NCBI GenBank assembly: GCA_016927475.1
Contig: JAFGMO010000061.1
Span: 1 to 63,142, forward strand
Reading direction: 5' to 3'
DNA: 63,142 bases
Source of the DNA: Candidatus Aminicenantota bacterium
GTDB taxonomy: Bacteria; Acidobacteriota; Aminicenantia; Aminicenantales; Aminicenantaceae
Of the stretch, positions 29,129 through 39,306 are shown piece after piece. Numbering within the stretch: the first letter of the stretch is position 1; every line of letters begins with the position of its first letter. The notes below the pieces were generated by a model that saw nothing but the letters and a program-made list of their open reading frames with translations, ran no database searches and was not told the DNA's origin. The translations under genes and the position numbers were made by a program.

Positions 29129-30115
29129 CTATTTGTTTTCGAAATATTCAAATGCATCTATGATGTCAAGGTACACCCCATCAAATCCCGCATCCAGAAT
29201 CTTTTTAAGGTAGGATGCGTCATTCCCGTAGATAATTTCCTGCCACCCTTGCTCCCAGTATCTTACTTTGTAATTGCCAGGCCAGCCAGGATTCTCCTCT
29301 GCCAGCCATGAAGGCGGATTCGTTTTCCACCCGTTGTTCCAATAATACCGGTAATCTTCCGCTTCGCCGATACTCATATAGGCAAAGACAAGCCTGGAGC
29401 CTTTGTTTCGTTTTGTTTTAAGTGAGGTAATTTCATTTGCTGTCAACTGTTCTGTTCCGTTGTAAAAGAGGTCTATCAAAACAAGGTCATAGTTTGTGTT
29501 CCTGATTGCATCGAGAAATGCCGCTTTTGTCGAGTATGAATCTGGATTTATGAGATAAAGAAAATTTCTTGCTTCAGATAGTAAGGTTATATCGGACGAA
29601 TTGACATTATAGGGCGTAACAGGATATGAAGGAATCGTGTCAAGTTCACGGTGTTCCGCGGCAAATGAGATATACCCTTTCGCAGCATTCTGTACATAGG
29701 AATCATCAATAAGAGATGGTGTCCAGCAGTAATCGGTAACCAATACTTCAACCCCGTTTTGTTCTGCAATGTCAAGAAATGCGATCATGTAATTTCTTTC
29801 TGATACAGGTGTTGCAATATTGTCATCGTTGTAGCCGTAAAAAAGGTCCTCTCTACCCACACCATCAATTGCAGTTAGATATTCGATAACAGGTGCTCCG
29901 TTTTCCTCACCATCAACCGTAATCAGTTCCTGTCCGTTCTGCGGAATAATACAAAAATCAGAGGAGAAAGATTTTGCGTATGTGCTTATCCCAAGGACGA
30001 AATTACGCATGTCCTGACGGTAGTCTCTGCTGTTGTTTTCCATATCTGCACAACTGCAGAAAAAAAGAAAGGCGATATTTGCCAAGGCAACAAATAACAT
30101 GCGTATTTTATTCAC
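29129..30115 (-). CDS. TM1410/GH114-like exported lipoprotein (putative glycosidase)
   Basis: The 328-residue protein starts with a lipoprotein-type signal (ALANIAFLFFCSCADME). The core matches the endo-alpha-1,4-polygalactosaminidase-related (GH114/TM1410) fold: FVLGISTYAKSF, VLVTDYCW, NYDLVLIDLFYNGTEQL, LVFAYMSIGEAEDYRYYWNN and GFDGVYLDIIDAFEYFEN. The acidic residues at strand ends (IDLF, SIGEAE, YLDIID) fit the expected active site. The first codon is GTG at 30115; an ATG five codons on is an alternative. The substrate is unknown, possibly a galactosamine-containing exopolymer. Confidence 0.75.
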   Translation of the reverse strand: MNKIRMLFVALANIAFLFFCSCADMENNSRDYRQDMRNFVLGISTYAKSFSSDFCIIPQNGQELITVDGEENGAPVIEYLTAIDGVGREDLFYGYNDDNIATPVSERNYMIAFLDIAEQNGVEVLVTDYCWTPSLIDDSYVQNAAKGYISFAAEHRELDTIPSYPVTPYNVNSSDITLLSEARNFLYLINPDSYSTKAAFLDAIRNTNYDLVLIDLFYNGTEQLTANEITSLKTKRNKGSRLVFAYMSIGEAEDYRYYWNNGWKTNPPSWLAEENPGWPGNYKVRYWEQGWQEIIYGNDASYLKKILDAGFDGVYLDIIDAFEYFENK

Positions 30116-30493
30116 CGTAAAGATACTTCTTTTTATTCTCTTAACATCTATGTATTTATTACAAGAAATTCATTTTTGTGCCCGGGACAATTCCTCAACA
30201 TTTTTCTCAATATCCACCCAATGACATTCTGAAATAAAAATACAATACCTTAAACGCCAAGGTCAACAAATCAAAATGAAAACTCAAAACAAAAATAGAT
30301 TCAAGTTTAATGTCAAAAGTTTAAAGTAAGAAGAAAAAGAAAAATTGTAACTCAGACCTTAAAAACAAAAATAAAAAGTCAAAATCGTATGGCATAAATT
30401 TTAAAAGAACGATGATTCACTTTATGCGGCCAAACGAAGGAAAAAGCAGCAAGCACCTACCCCGCTGATGCGATCAGGTTCGAGTGATTGTTA
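30116..30493. other. AT-rich intergenic region with a dispersed-repeat copy
   Basis: No gene is seen in these 378 bases. Positions 30205-30267 align without gaps to 62850-62912 at roughly 70% identity, including TCTCAATATCCA at one end and CAAGGTCAAC at the other. Most of the rest is A-rich low-complexity sequence. Confidence 0.45.
30447..30490 (-). promoter_or_regulatory. stem-loop resembling the 3' half of a TPP riboswitch
   Basis: Read on the minus strand, GAACCTGATCGCATCAGCG followed by GGGTAGG recalls the AACCTGATC...GCGTAGGG 3' core of thiamine-pyrophosphate riboswitches. It contains a perfect CTGAT-CGC-ATCAG hairpin. The 5' half (GGGGTGC, CTGAGA) would fall inside the DUF4097 gene and is absent, so this is at best a relic or a chance likeness. 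No thiamine gene follows. Confidence 0.2.
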
Positions 30494-32146
30494 TTATTTG
30501 ATGCGAATATTTCCGTTTGTTTCGATGTAGACAGGAATTCCTTTCCCGGTTAGCTCCTTCTTGCGGGCTTCATCTTGCGATTTTACAAGATGTACTGGAA
30601 GATACGAGGATATCTCCCCTTTCGGAAATACGGAAATAAAATAATCCAGACCATCCGGAAGGCATAGAGTAACCGGGTCATAGGTCGTAATGAGCTCGAT
30701 CCGGCTTCCTCCCGGGAGAGCATTGATCTGATCGATCTCGATCCGGCTGCTGTCTCCTTTCACTTGGATCGAGCCGGAGGTCCCCCGCAGAACAACGGAT
30801 TCGTAAGAATTTTTAACATCCACATTTCCTGCCACATCCTCAGCCAGGACACTTGAGGAGCTGGCATCGATTTTCAGGTCTCCGCCGATCCTGAGAGCTT
30901 CGACGCGGTTGTAAGACGTGACGATCGAGGCGCTTTTTTTGATGTCTGTGGCTTTAATCCCCGCGGATTTTGACCGGACATCCAGCCATCCGTCAACATC
31001 AGAAACCGCAACATTGTTGTAGGAAGAAACGATAGAAGCATTCCCCTCGATATCATGAACCGAGACTTCGGATGAAGGGCTATCGATCTCGACTGAACCG
31101 TGGATTTTCGAAACCGTTACTTTATCATAAGAGCTGCGTATGAAAATATCTCCTCCTATGTCTTCCGCAGTCACTGAGCCCGATTTGCTTAGCACTCTGA
31201 GACCACCTCCGACTCGTGTAATAGTCAGCGGATTATAACTGTTTTCGATCTCTGCTTCTTTGGTGATATTGTCGGCAACAACTTTACAGCTCGGCCCCTT
31301 AACGACAAGCCGTCCTTTTACGTCTCTGATATCGATCTTTTCGTAGGATGAAGTGATCTCGCAGTCGCCCTCAACGTCTTTTCCTTCTACTTTAGCGCTC
31401 TTGGAGAGGATGGTAAGCTTTCCGTTTATGGATTTAAAAAGGACCGGATTATAACTGTTTTCAATCAGGGCATCTCCATCAACGGTCCCCAGATCAACTT
31501 TACCGTTTGAATTCTTGATGTTCACAGGCCCGTTAAATTCAGGAATTTCCACAGGATCATAGCTGTTTGTGAGTATCAGTTCACCTCTGCATTGATCCAT
31601 CCGGACTTTCCCGGATCTGTTGACAATCTGGAGATGGCCGTTTATCCCTCCGATGCGGATATTCCCGTAGGAGTTATTGATTTGAAGGGACTGTCGAGAG
31701 GGAATGCGTACTGTCAGGTTTGCCGTGTAGGATATTTTGATGATGATTTTATTGCCTCTGTAAAACTTGCGGTAAATTCCTCTTTTGGGAGGTTTGCCTC
31801 TTTTGCGGAATTCATCCATAGGAGAGATCAACCGGAGACGGAGACCGTCAGCATATGGCTCCAGAGAGATCTTTGTCTCTGCCAGGAAAAATTTAACAAT
31901 CTCTTCATCATCATCGGCCACCTCAATATCTGCCTCGACCACAGCTTGATTCTCGTTTCCCGTTGTGATGGTTAGATTCGCTGAGTAAGTGTCGACATAA
32001 AGTGTTTTTCCCGGGCTGGTGGCTTTAGTCAGGCTTAACGTCTTTGATTCTTTATGTTTGAATATTGGGAGTGCTTGAGCAGTCCAGCAAGTCGCAAAAA
32101 ACACAAGTATGATCAAAAAAATTTTTGATTTTTTGATTCTTGGCAT
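30494..32146 (-). CDS. DUF4097-type repeat protein, exported
   Basis: After a signal peptide (KIFLIILVFFATCWTAQA), about 400 residues consist of roughly ten near-40-residue repeats. Each has a (N/S/T)SY(N/D/E)xV step and an SKSxxVxAxDIxG step, as in NSYNPVLFKSINGKLTILSK. This predicts a right-handed beta-solenoid like DUF4097/GIN-domain proteins, some of which are linked to anti-sigma signalling. The ATG at 32146 is chosen because GGAGG lies 5 bases upstream; an ATG 12 bases earlier has no such site. It is the last gene of the ECF sigma operon and is probably its effector or sensor at the envelope (inference). Confidence 0.82.
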   Translation of the reverse strand: MPRIKKSKIFLIILVFFATCWTAQALPIFKHKESKTLSLTKATSPGKTLYVDTYSANLTITTGNENQAVVEADIEVADDDEEIVKFFLAETKISLEPYADGLRLRLISPMDEFRKRGKPPKRGIYRKFYRGNKIIIKISYTANLTVRIPSRQSLQINNSYGNIRIGGINGHLQIVNRSGKVRMDQCRGELILTNSYDPVEIPEFNGPVNIKNSNGKVDLGTVDGDALIENSYNPVLFKSINGKLTILSKSAKVEGKDVEGDCEITSSYEKIDIRDVKGRLVVKGPSCKVVADNITKEAEIENSYNPLTITRVGGGLRVLSKSGSVTAEDIGGDIFIRSSYDKVTVSKIHGSVEIDSPSSEVSVHDIEGNASIVSSYNNVAVSDVDGWLDVRSKSAGIKATDIKKSASIVTSYNRVEALRIGGDLKIDASSSSVLAEDVAGNVDVKNSYESVVLRGTSGSIQVKGDSSRIEIDQINALPGGSRIELITTYDPVTLCLPDGLDYFISVFPKGEISSYLPVHLVKSQDEARKKELTGKGIPVYIETNGNIRIK

Positions 32147-32167
32147 AATAACCTCCATCTTTACACA

Positions 32168-32776
32168 TCAATTCATAAGATTAATAACATCGACAAGAGT
32201 TTGTTTTTTATCGATGAGAGCCATCATCAGATGCCTGCGGATGTGGGCATTGCCTGAATTAAAAACGAGGGCCTCCCGACACTGTTTGATCTGCGCATCG
32301 ATTGTCTCGAGGCGGCTTCGATAAAGAAAATTCAATTCAAGGTCAAGGCCGGCCATTTGGGGAAGTACCAATTTTTCCAGATTCCGGATGGCTTGCATAT
32401 ATTCCTGCTCTTTTTGCTCTACCCGGGTCAAAGCTTTTTGAGTTAAAAGACCGGAAGATGGAATGTCTTTTGGATGAGCGAAATAAATCCCCAGGCAGAC
32501 CACTGCAGCAAGAACAACAACAGCAGAAGCAAACCGCCAGGATCTCCACCAAACCTTTCGAATGGGGACTTCTCTGGGGGCTTGACAAAGCGACTCTTCA
32601 ATACGGTTCCAGAGAAAAGGAGCCTCGACCAGCTGTTTCAATGATTTGGAGAGAGAAAAAATTTCTGTGTCGAGTCGGAGAGCTTCTTGACAGACGGGGC
32701 AGTCACCTGCGTGTTTTAGGAACTCAGCCTCGTCTATTTTCCCCCGGTCGAATTTTTCAAGCTCCTTGCAGCTCAT
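32168..32776 (-). CDS. anti-sigma factor with zinc-finger (zf-HC2-like)
   Basis: The N-terminal 35 residues carry the ZAS zinc motif: C3 in MSCKELE, then H22 with C26 and C29 in HAGDCPVCQEA. One membrane helix (FASAVVVLAAVVCLGIYF) is near residue 90, with a periplasmic C-terminal part containing conserved-looking helices (EYMQAIRNLEKLVLPQM). It overlaps the sigma gene by 4 bases. It should hold the ECF sigma factor inactive at the membrane. Confidence 0.87.
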   Translation of the reverse strand: MSCKELEKFDRGKIDEAEFLKHAGDCPVCQEALRLDTEIFSLSKSLKQLVEAPFLWNRIEESLCQAPREVPIRKVWWRSWRFASAVVVLAAVVCLGIYFAHPKDIPSSGLLTQKALTRVEQKEQEYMQAIRNLEKLVLPQMAGLDLELNFLYRSRLETIDAQIKQCREALVFNSGNAHIRRHLMMALIDKKQTLVDVINLMN

Positions 32777-33297
32777 GCGGTTTCCCCTTTTAAGGAAACA
32801 GATAACTGCTTCCTGAGGTTGGCCCGGGCTCTGTGAAGGGTGGATTTGACTGTTCCGACTCTTATTCCAAGTATTTGGGAGATCTCTGTCTGGCTGAGCT
32901 CTTCAACAGCAAAGAGGATAAAACAAACGCGTGCTTGAGCAGGAAGAGACGCGATCGCCTTCTCAAGGGATTGGCGGAGATCGATTGATGGTTGAAAGGC
33001 CATACCAGCTTTTTCCAGGTCTTCACCGAACTCCGGGTCTCTTTGTCTGAGGATGTCCGTGCAGGTGTTGATGAGGATCCGGAAAAAATAGGTGCTGAAT
33101 CTCGATCCCCCCTTGTAATGATGAATTCCGCGGTGGAGTTTCAGGAAAGTTTCCTGAACAGCCTCCTCGGCTTCCTGTTGACGGCCGAGCATCCGGCAGG
33201 CTGTTCGCAGAAAGGGCTGCTCATAACGTTCGTAAAGCTGTCGGTAAGCCATCAAATCGCCATCCTTGCATCTTTGAACAATGGCCTCTTCATCCAT
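32773..33297 (-). CDS. RNA polymerase ECF-type sigma factor
   Basis: This 174-residue sigma factor has region 2 (YRQLYERYEQPFLRTACRML; EEAVQETFLKLHRG) and region 4 (LSQTEISQILGIRVGTVKST). There is no extra C-terminal domain. It is first in an operon with an anti-sigma factor and a DUF4097 protein and is preceded by a promoter of ECF type, which suggests autoregulation. Confidence 0.93.
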   Translation of the reverse strand: MDEEAIVQRCKDGDLMAYRQLYERYEQPFLRTACRMLGRQQEAEEAVQETFLKLHRGIHHYKGGSRFSTYFFRILINTCTDILRQRDPEFGEDLEKAGMAFQPSIDLRQSLEKAIASLPAQARVCFILFAVEELSQTEISQILGIRVGTVKSTLHRARANLRKQLSVSLKGETA

Positions 33298-33328
33298 GAT
33301 AGCATTTTACATTCTTGTCGATTATTTT

Positions 33329-33357
33329 GTTAGACGGGGATTTTGGCGGGAAGGTTC
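33329..33357 (-). promoter_or_regulatory. ECF-type promoter of the sigma/anti-sigma operon
   Basis: On the minus strand a -35-like GAACCTT (33351-33357) and a -10-like CGTCTAAC (33329-33336) are spaced so that AACC and CGTC are 16 bases apart, the usual ECF architecture. The predicted start is about 25 bases before the sigma-factor ATG. Confidence 0.55.
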
Positions 33358-33446
33358 TGTATGTACTGTTCTTATTTATCCGTTAATTCTTTTTTGGAAT
33401 CATTATTATTATCCCAAGTGTGTATACTCATTTCTCTGAGTTGTCT

Positions 33447-36400
33447 TCATTTAGTCTTCTTGGCCTTCCCAAATTTCCAGTAGAGAACCGGCATCACAAA
33501 TAAATTCAATAGTGTCGAACTGACCAGCCCCCCCAGAATAACAAGCGCCATTGGATGTTCTATTTCCTGTCCAGGTCTGTTTCCTCCAATCGCGATAGGG
33601 AGAAGAGCCAGGGCCGTGGTCAATGCTGTCAGCATAATAGGCGCCAGCCGTTCTTTTGCTCCTCTTATAATGAGATTGAGCCCGAATGGTTGACCTTCCT
33701 CTTTCTGAAGATGTTTGTAATGGCTTATAAGCATGATGCTGTTTCTTGCGGCCACTCCAAATACCGTCACAAATCCGATAAGAGAACCGAGCGAGAGCAC
33801 TCCTCCGCTTACAATGGCAGAAAACACCCCTCCAATTAGGGCAAACGGCAAACCTGCAATAACCAAAAAAGCCAATCGGGAAGACCCAAAATCACTAAAC
33901 AAAATCAAAAAAATTCCAATAAGCGCAAAAACAGAAAGGGCAAGTATCCGCTGTCTCGATTCTTTCTGGGCGGCATATTCGCCTAAAAACTCTGGATGGT
34001 ATCCCCGGTCAAAAGGTATCTGCTTCACTTTATTTTCGATCTCCCTGGCAACACTCCCGAGGTCACGGCCTTGCACATTGCATGTTACTTCCGTATAACG
34101 GGATGCTGATTCCCGCGTGATCTGATTTGGCGTTGGTGCGATATATACATCGGCTAATTCTTCTAAAGGAACCAAGGCTCCGGTTGGAGTTTCCATCCTT
34201 AGCGATCGAAATGAATCGATATTGGAACGGACATGAGGAGCTCCCCAAACAACGACATCAAATATATTTTGGTCTTCATAAAATTCTCCCACTTTTTTCC
34301 CATTCATCAAGAGGGTGGCCTCACGCCGAACTTCTCCCGCTGTTAATCCGAACTGGGCGGCGATTTTTGGGCGAAAATGCACCTCAACCTGAGGCACCAT
34401 CACCTGCGGCTGAACTTTTAAGTCTATGATTCCCCGGATATCGGCGATTGCCTCTTTTACCTCTTCTGCTTTCATGCGCAAAATATCTAAATTTTCTCCA
34501 TAAATACGGATGACAAGTGTGGCACTGGTTCCGGTTAAAACTTCCTTTATCCTCTCGCGCAAATAGGTCAGCAGATCCCGATAAAGACCCGGATATCCGT
34601 TTACCACTTCCTGGATCTTGTCCACAGTCTTCTGGTAATCAACATCAGGATCCAGACTGATCCACAGTTCCGTAAAGTTGGGACCTACAACTTCATCTGC
34701 CACCTCAGCACGACCGATATGAGCGCCAAAATTTCTTACCCCCGGGATGGAACGAAGTTCTTTGCTGGCACGTATGGTTATCCGGTCCATGGCGTCGATC
34801 GATGTGCCTGGTTTTTCCACCCAATGCATCAGAAAATCATATTCCTTGAAATGAGGAAGAAACTCCTCGCCAAGAAAAGGAATGACCGCTAGGGTTGCAA
34901 TCAGAATCGCTGCGGTTATGGTTAATATTCTTTTTGGACGTTTGAGAAGTTTGGGTAATAAATCCTCATACCGGTCCTTCAACCAAATTAAAAATGGAGA
35001 TTCTCTGCGTTCAACCATCCGGGGCAAAAGGATCATAGAGAGAGCCGGCGTAAGAATCAGGGCTACCAATAAAGATGACAGGATAGCCAAGATATAAGAA
35101 AATGCCAGGGGCCGAAAAAACGATCCTGATAATCCTCGCAGAAAAAATACAGGCATTAAAACCAGGGCTACAATGACGCTGCCATAAACCACTGCACTTC
35201 GTACTTCCAGCGAAGCATTGAGAACAACTTTAAAAATCGATTCTTTATTTCCCGCATCTTTATTTAAGCGCAACCGCCGCATGATATTTTCGACATCGAT
35301 AATAGCATCATCCACGAGCTCACCAAGAGAAATGATCAGGCCGGCCAAAACCATAGTGTTGATGGTTCCTCCCCTATAGTTAAGAATGAGGGCGGCTACT
35401 ATCAATGAGGTAGGAATAGCCAGAGCACTGATCAAGGCCGTACGCCAGTTGTTGAGAAAAAAGGCCAATACTGCAATTACCAACAGACATCCTATCAGCA
35501 AGGCTCTGTTAAGATTGCTGAGAGACATTTCAATGAAAGTCGCCGGTCGAAAAATGGTAGAATCAATCTCTACATCTTTAAGGCCTGGACGGAGGGCATC
35601 CAGGACTTCCTCTATTTTTCTCGTCACCTCAAGGGTATTTCCCCAGGGCTGTTTTTCCACAATCAATAATATGCCGGGTCCATCATTTATTATGGCATCA
35701 CCAATGGGAGGAGGAAACCCTTCAACCAGATCTGCAAGATCTCCTAACTTCAGTGGAATACCATCCCGGATAACCACCGGAACATCCGATAAATCTTCTG
35801 GAGAGTGAATAGCTAAAGGATGGGAAACAGCAAGCCTCTGATTCGGAGTGTCGACAAACCCTCCTCCCCCGATTTGCACAGCATCTTCTGTCGCCCGAAC
35901 GATATCAGTAGTTGTTACTTTATGAGTATACAAATGATTTGGATCGACAAGAACTTGGATCTGACGGTCTCTCTGACCCCAGATCGCTACATTCGCAACT
36001 CCCTGTATTGCCATGAGCCTTGGCCTTAATGTCCACTTGGCGATGGTGGTCATCTCAACCTGTGACAATTTTTTTGAAGACATTCCAATTTTTAGCACTC
36101 GGCTGGTCGCCGACAGAGGAGAGAGAATTACGGGAGGTTTTGCTACTGATGGCAGCCGTTCGGCAAGCTGAGTGAGACGTTCTTGGACAAACTGACGGGC
36201 AGCCATGATGTCTGTTCTCTCTTCAAAATAAAGCACGACAGAAGATAGTCCGAGTACAGATTTGGATCGCACCTTATCGAGCCAGGATACACCATTGAGG
36301 GCATTTTCGATGGGTACGGTTACCAAAACCTCAACTTCAGAAGTCGATAGGCCAGGTACCTCAGTCTGGACTTCGACCAGGGGCGGGGCAAATTCAGGGA

Positions 36401-36515
36401 AGACATCAAACCGGGTTTTACTGACTATTCTTGTCCCTGCAATGAGTAAAATAACCGTCAGAACAACAACAGCTACGCGGAGACGCAAAGAAGTAGAAAC
36501 AATCCATTTCATCAT
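33447..36515 (-). CDS. efflux RND transporter permease (CzcA/CusA-like)
   Basis: It is an inner-membrane, proton-driven pump subunit of 1022 residues, the normal length. The N-terminus ([18 protein letters not shown]), the porter-domain pattern [16 protein letters not shown] and the transmembrane-4 motif [19 protein letters not shown] are typical of the heavy-metal-efflux branch. The second half has the matching [18 protein letters not shown] and [15 protein letters not shown] blocks. Metal specificity is not certain. Its ATG overlaps the stop of the adaptor gene; the three genes form a TolC-adaptor-pump operon. Confidence 0.93.
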   Translation of the reverse strand: MMKWIVSTSLRLRVAVVVLTVILLIAGTRIVSKTRFDVFPEFAPPLVEVQTEVPGLSTSEVEVLVTVPIENALNGVSWLDKVRSKSVLGLSSVVLYFEERTDIMAARQFVQERLTQLAERLPSVAKPPVILSPLSATSRVLKIGMSSKKLSQVEMTTIAKWTLRPRLMAIQGVANVAIWGQRDRQIQVLVDPNHLYTHKVTTTDIVRATEDAVQIGGGGFVDTPNQRLAVSHPLAIHSPEDLSDVPVVIRDGIPLKLGDLADLVEGFPPPIGDAIINDGPGILLIVEKQPWGNTLEVTRKIEEVLDALRPGLKDVEIDSTIFRPATFIEMSLSNLNRALLIGCLLVIAVLAFFLNNWRTALISALAIPTSLIVAALILNYRGGTINTMVLAGLIISLGELVDDAIIDVENIMRRLRLNKDAGNKESIFKVVLNASLEVRSAVVYGSVIVALVLMPVFFLRGLSGSFFRPLAFSYILAILSSLLVALILTPALSMILLPRMVERRESPFLIWLKDRYEDLLPKLLKRPKRILTITAAILIATLAVIPFLGEEFLPHFKEYDFLMHWVEKPGTSIDAMDRITIRASKELRSIPGVRNFGAHIGRAEVADEVVGPNFTELWISLDPDVDYQKTVDKIQEVVNGYPGLYRDLLTYLRERIKEVLTGTSATLVIRIYGENLDILRMKAEEVKEAIADIRGIIDLKVQPQVMVPQVEVHFRPKIAAQFGLTAGEVRREATLLMNGKKVGEFYEDQNIFDVVVWGAPHVRSNIDSFRSLRMETPTGALVPLEELADVYIAPTPNQITRESASRYTEVTCNVQGRDLGSVAREIENKVKQIPFDRGYHPEFLGEYAAQKESRQRILALSVFALIGIFLILFSDFGSSRLAFLVIAGLPFALIGGVFSAIVSGGVLSLGSLIGFVTVFGVAARNSIMLISHYKHLQKEEGQPFGLNLIIRGAKERLAPIMLTALTTALALLPIAIGGNRPGQEIEHPMALVILGGLVSSTLLNLFVMPVLYWKFGKAKKTK

Positions 36516-37705
36516 TTTCCGACTCCAAACTCAGTTCCGAATAGTTCGACAGCACCGGCTGTAACCACCTCATCACCGGCATTGACACCTCTGGTTAAAA
36601 CAACCAAATCATCAACAATATGGCTCACTTCTACCCTGCGTCGGGAGTAAACATGGCTGGAAACTTTGACATAAACCCAGCTTCCTCCATTTATGTCGTA
36701 CAGGATGGCTGACCAAGGTATCACACGGTTTTCCTCGGAGGCTTTCAGAAGAAGAGAGATTTTTGTCTTCTGTCCGATTCGAAACAGTCTTTCGTTATTA
36801 GAAATTTCGAAATACAAATCGGCCGAAGCACTACTCGCATTGCTGGTAGGAGGCCCCTGAACAGGACGCGCATGGATAAGAGGTTCTCCTTGATTTTCCC
36901 CTAAGGGTATAACAGCGGCATCTTTATTGAGGTCAATTTTATCCAGGTCACCAATATATACGGGCACTCGAATCCATACTGATTTCAAGCTATCCAATTC
37001 GAACAAAGCAGTAGATGCAGGAACAGTTTGACCTGGTGCAACAAAAATCCTCTTCAATACTCCTTCAAAAGGAGATACCATCACCATGGTTGAAAGAATT
37101 TCAGCAGCCGAATCCAAATCGCTGCCGTTGAGAAGATTCAAGTGGGCTTGAGCCAAATTCAATAATGCTTTGGATCTGGCTAATTCAGCCTGGACTTCTT
37201 CATAAGTTTTTTCACTGATGGCTTCGATGCTCAATAAATGCTTGGACCGTTCGGCCTTTGCCTGGACAACTTTAAGCTCTTCCCTCCTTACAGCTACTTC
37301 TTCCTGGGCTCCCAACAATTGGCTTTCTGGAGGAAGCGTCATAAGACGAAGAATCTCTTCCCCCTTTTTTACATATTTTCCTGCCAGGGGAATTTTGCGT
37401 GAAACCGGATGAAGCACCACACCTGAAACAGGGGCAGAAACACTTGCCTTACTGCCTGGAATAGATATAATCTCTCCTCCTAATTCGAGGCTTCCGGGTA
37501 ATTTTTTATATTCAACTGATGAAATTTCAATTCCTAATCGCTCCTCAGCCTTAGATGAAAGAGTTATGGTTGAAAGCGAGGACTCTTCAACAGCATTTTC
37601 GACCGTTGCTGGTTTTTTTGATTCCTCCGCAACCTTATTTTTCCCGCAAGCGGAAAAGGCTAAAAATGACACTAAAACACTGATTAATATTTTTTGACAT
37701 AACAT
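36512..37705 (-). CDS. RND efflux periplasmic adaptor (membrane fusion protein)
   Basis: It links the RND pump to the outer-membrane channel. It is a lipoprotein ([17 protein letters not shown]) with the biotinyl-lipoyl-like half motifs ([31 protein letters not shown]), a long alpha-hairpin (residues about 130-200) and a beta-barrel part ending [15 protein letters not shown]. The ATG at 37705 has a GAGGAA site just upstream; an ATG 15 bases earlier is directly adjacent to the TolC stop and is the alternative. Confidence 0.9.
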   Translation of the reverse strand: MLCQKILISVLVSFLAFSACGKNKVAEESKKPATVENAVEESSLSTITLSSKAEERLGIEISSVEYKKLPGSLELGGEIISIPGSKASVSAPVSGVVLHPVSRKIPLAGKYVKKGEEILRLMTLPPESQLLGAQEEVAVRREELKVVQAKAERSKHLLSIEAISEKTYEEVQAELARSKALLNLAQAHLNLLNGSDLDSAAEILSTMVMVSPFEGVLKRIFVAPGQTVPASTALFELDSLKSVWIRVPVYIGDLDKIDLNKDAAVIPLGENQGEPLIHARPVQGPPTSNASSASADLYFEISNNERLFRIGQKTKISLLLKASEENRVIPWSAILYDINGGSWVYVKVSSHVYSRRRVEVSHIVDDLVVLTRGVNAGDEVVTAGAVELFGTEFGVGK

Positions 37706-37720
37706 TTCTTCCTCACTCAT

Positions 37721-39058
37721 TTACTCAGTAAAAGGCTTGAATCCGATACTATACTCAAGATTTATTTTTGCTTTCCTCAGATCTAACTCGGCTTCTGTAT
37801 TGCGGAGCCGAGATGTTAGAAGCTGACGTTTGAAATCAAGGAATTCCAGATAGGAAATGGCTCCGATTTCGTAAGCCTCTGCCGCGTTTGCGGCCGCTTT
37901 TTCAGCAGCCGGCAAAACATCCTTTTTCAATATGTCCAAAGCTTTCCAAGCCGCCGTATAATGCGTCTGGGCATCCTTTACTTCACTGGCAATACGTTGC
38001 TTAACAGCTATATATTGCCTGGCAGCTTGAGTAAGTTCCGCCTTCGCTCGTGTAATCTTTCCGTTGTTTTGATTCAAGACCGGAAGTTCAAGCTGCATAC
38101 CTGGCCCCATCTCAAAGCCTTCTTTTCCTTCTCCATTGGCGTCAATTACAGATGTTAAGTTAAATATTCTGGAGCGTTCCCATCCAATTTGCTGCCCGGC
38201 TGCTTCAATGGCTATCTCTGCAGCACGCACATCAGGACGGGCGGCAAAAGCTGCTTCAAGCAGGTCCGAAGGCAGCTTGTTGAGCTCGGTTGAATCAGAT
38301 TCAGATTTAAGTTGAATTTCAATTTTCTCTAATCCCAATCCAAGAAGGTTTTTCAGCCGTTCTTCAGCTAGCTCAGCATCCCGGGCAATTCGAACAGAAG
38401 CTTCCCAAGTCAGGGAGGCCTCTAAGCGAAACGCCGTATTTTCCAATCCGCTGATATCTCCGACTTTATATCGTTCCGAAGCTATATCAGCAATCTCGCG
38501 CTGCAGATTTGCTTCTTCTGCCGTAATAGCAGCCCGTTTTCGAGCAAATTCCAGCTCTGCATATGCACTCATTACATGACGGATAAGGTTAAGACCATGC
38601 TGAATCAGATTATCAGCAACCTGCTCCGCATTGAGTTTTGCGAATTTAATCCTTTTTGGTCTTTGCCAGAAAAAATCGATCGGGAGGCTTAATGTGGCTT
38701 CAAACTGTTTCGGTCCCAAGGGAAACAGCAGTGAAAAAACCGGATTTCGCAGCATCCCGGCTTCAATCAAATCAGCACGGGCATATCCCATCTGAACAAG
38801 ATCAGCCTGGAACTGGGCGTTGTTCCACAAAGCAATCGCTACGGCTTCGTCTTCGTTCAAGCCATCCTCTAGGGAAATGCCTTCAGGAAACGAAGTTTGT
38901 CTCCCCTCCTCCCCTAATTTGAGTTCATGGCCAGTTCGGGCTGATAGGACTTCAGAAACATAGGATTCGTTATGAACAGAATGAACAGCGCAGCCAGCCA
39001 AAAATACAATCTGGGAAAGGATATAAAAATGTTTAAGAGTGAATTTTGCTTTTAGCAC
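37721..39058 (-). CDS. TolC-family outer-membrane efflux lipoprotein
   Basis: It forms the outer-membrane exit duct of the RND system. It has a lipoprotein signal (FYILSQIVFLAGCAVHS) and two outer-membrane-efflux repeats rich in long amphipathic helices (ARADLIEAGMLRNPVFSLLF; EAYEIGAISYLEFLDFKRQL). The GTG at 39058 is preferred since AGGAGG lies 9 bases ahead; an ATG at 39076 would place that site inside the coding region. It is the first gene of the operon and CzcC-like in arrangement. Confidence 0.87.
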   Translation of the reverse strand: MLKAKFTLKHFYILSQIVFLAGCAVHSVHNESYVSEVLSARTGHELKLGEEGRQTSFPEGISLEDGLNEDEAVAIALWNNAQFQADLVQMGYARADLIEAGMLRNPVFSLLFPLGPKQFEATLSLPIDFFWQRPKRIKFAKLNAEQVADNLIQHGLNLIRHVMSAYAELEFARKRAAITAEEANLQREIADIASERYKVGDISGLENTAFRLEASLTWEASVRIARDAELAEERLKNLLGLGLEKIEIQLKSESDSTELNKLPSDLLEAAFAARPDVRAAEIAIEAAGQQIGWERSRIFNLTSVIDANGEGKEGFEMGPGMQLELPVLNQNNGKITRAKAELTQAARQYIAVKQRIASEVKDAQTHYTAAWKALDILKKDVLPAAEKAAANAAEAYEIGAISYLEFLDFKRQLLTSRLRNTEAELDLRKAKINLEYSIGFKPFTE

Positions 39059-39306
39059 TTTTCCCCGCCTCCTCATAATTTAGTCACTTAAAGACTTATA
39101 CTTTAATTATATAGACGCATCCTGTTCCGAATTTCTTTCCTTTTTTTTGTTAACTTATGGGCATCTGAGCATAGTACACAAAGGTAAATAGTGAGGGAAA
39201 AGAAAGGTGAAATATTATCTCTTTCTTTTTCTTCAACATCATTCAGCCAAGCTCACTTCATGACTGGGAATGAGGGATTATTCTGACTGGTTAAACTGTT
39301 CCTGCA

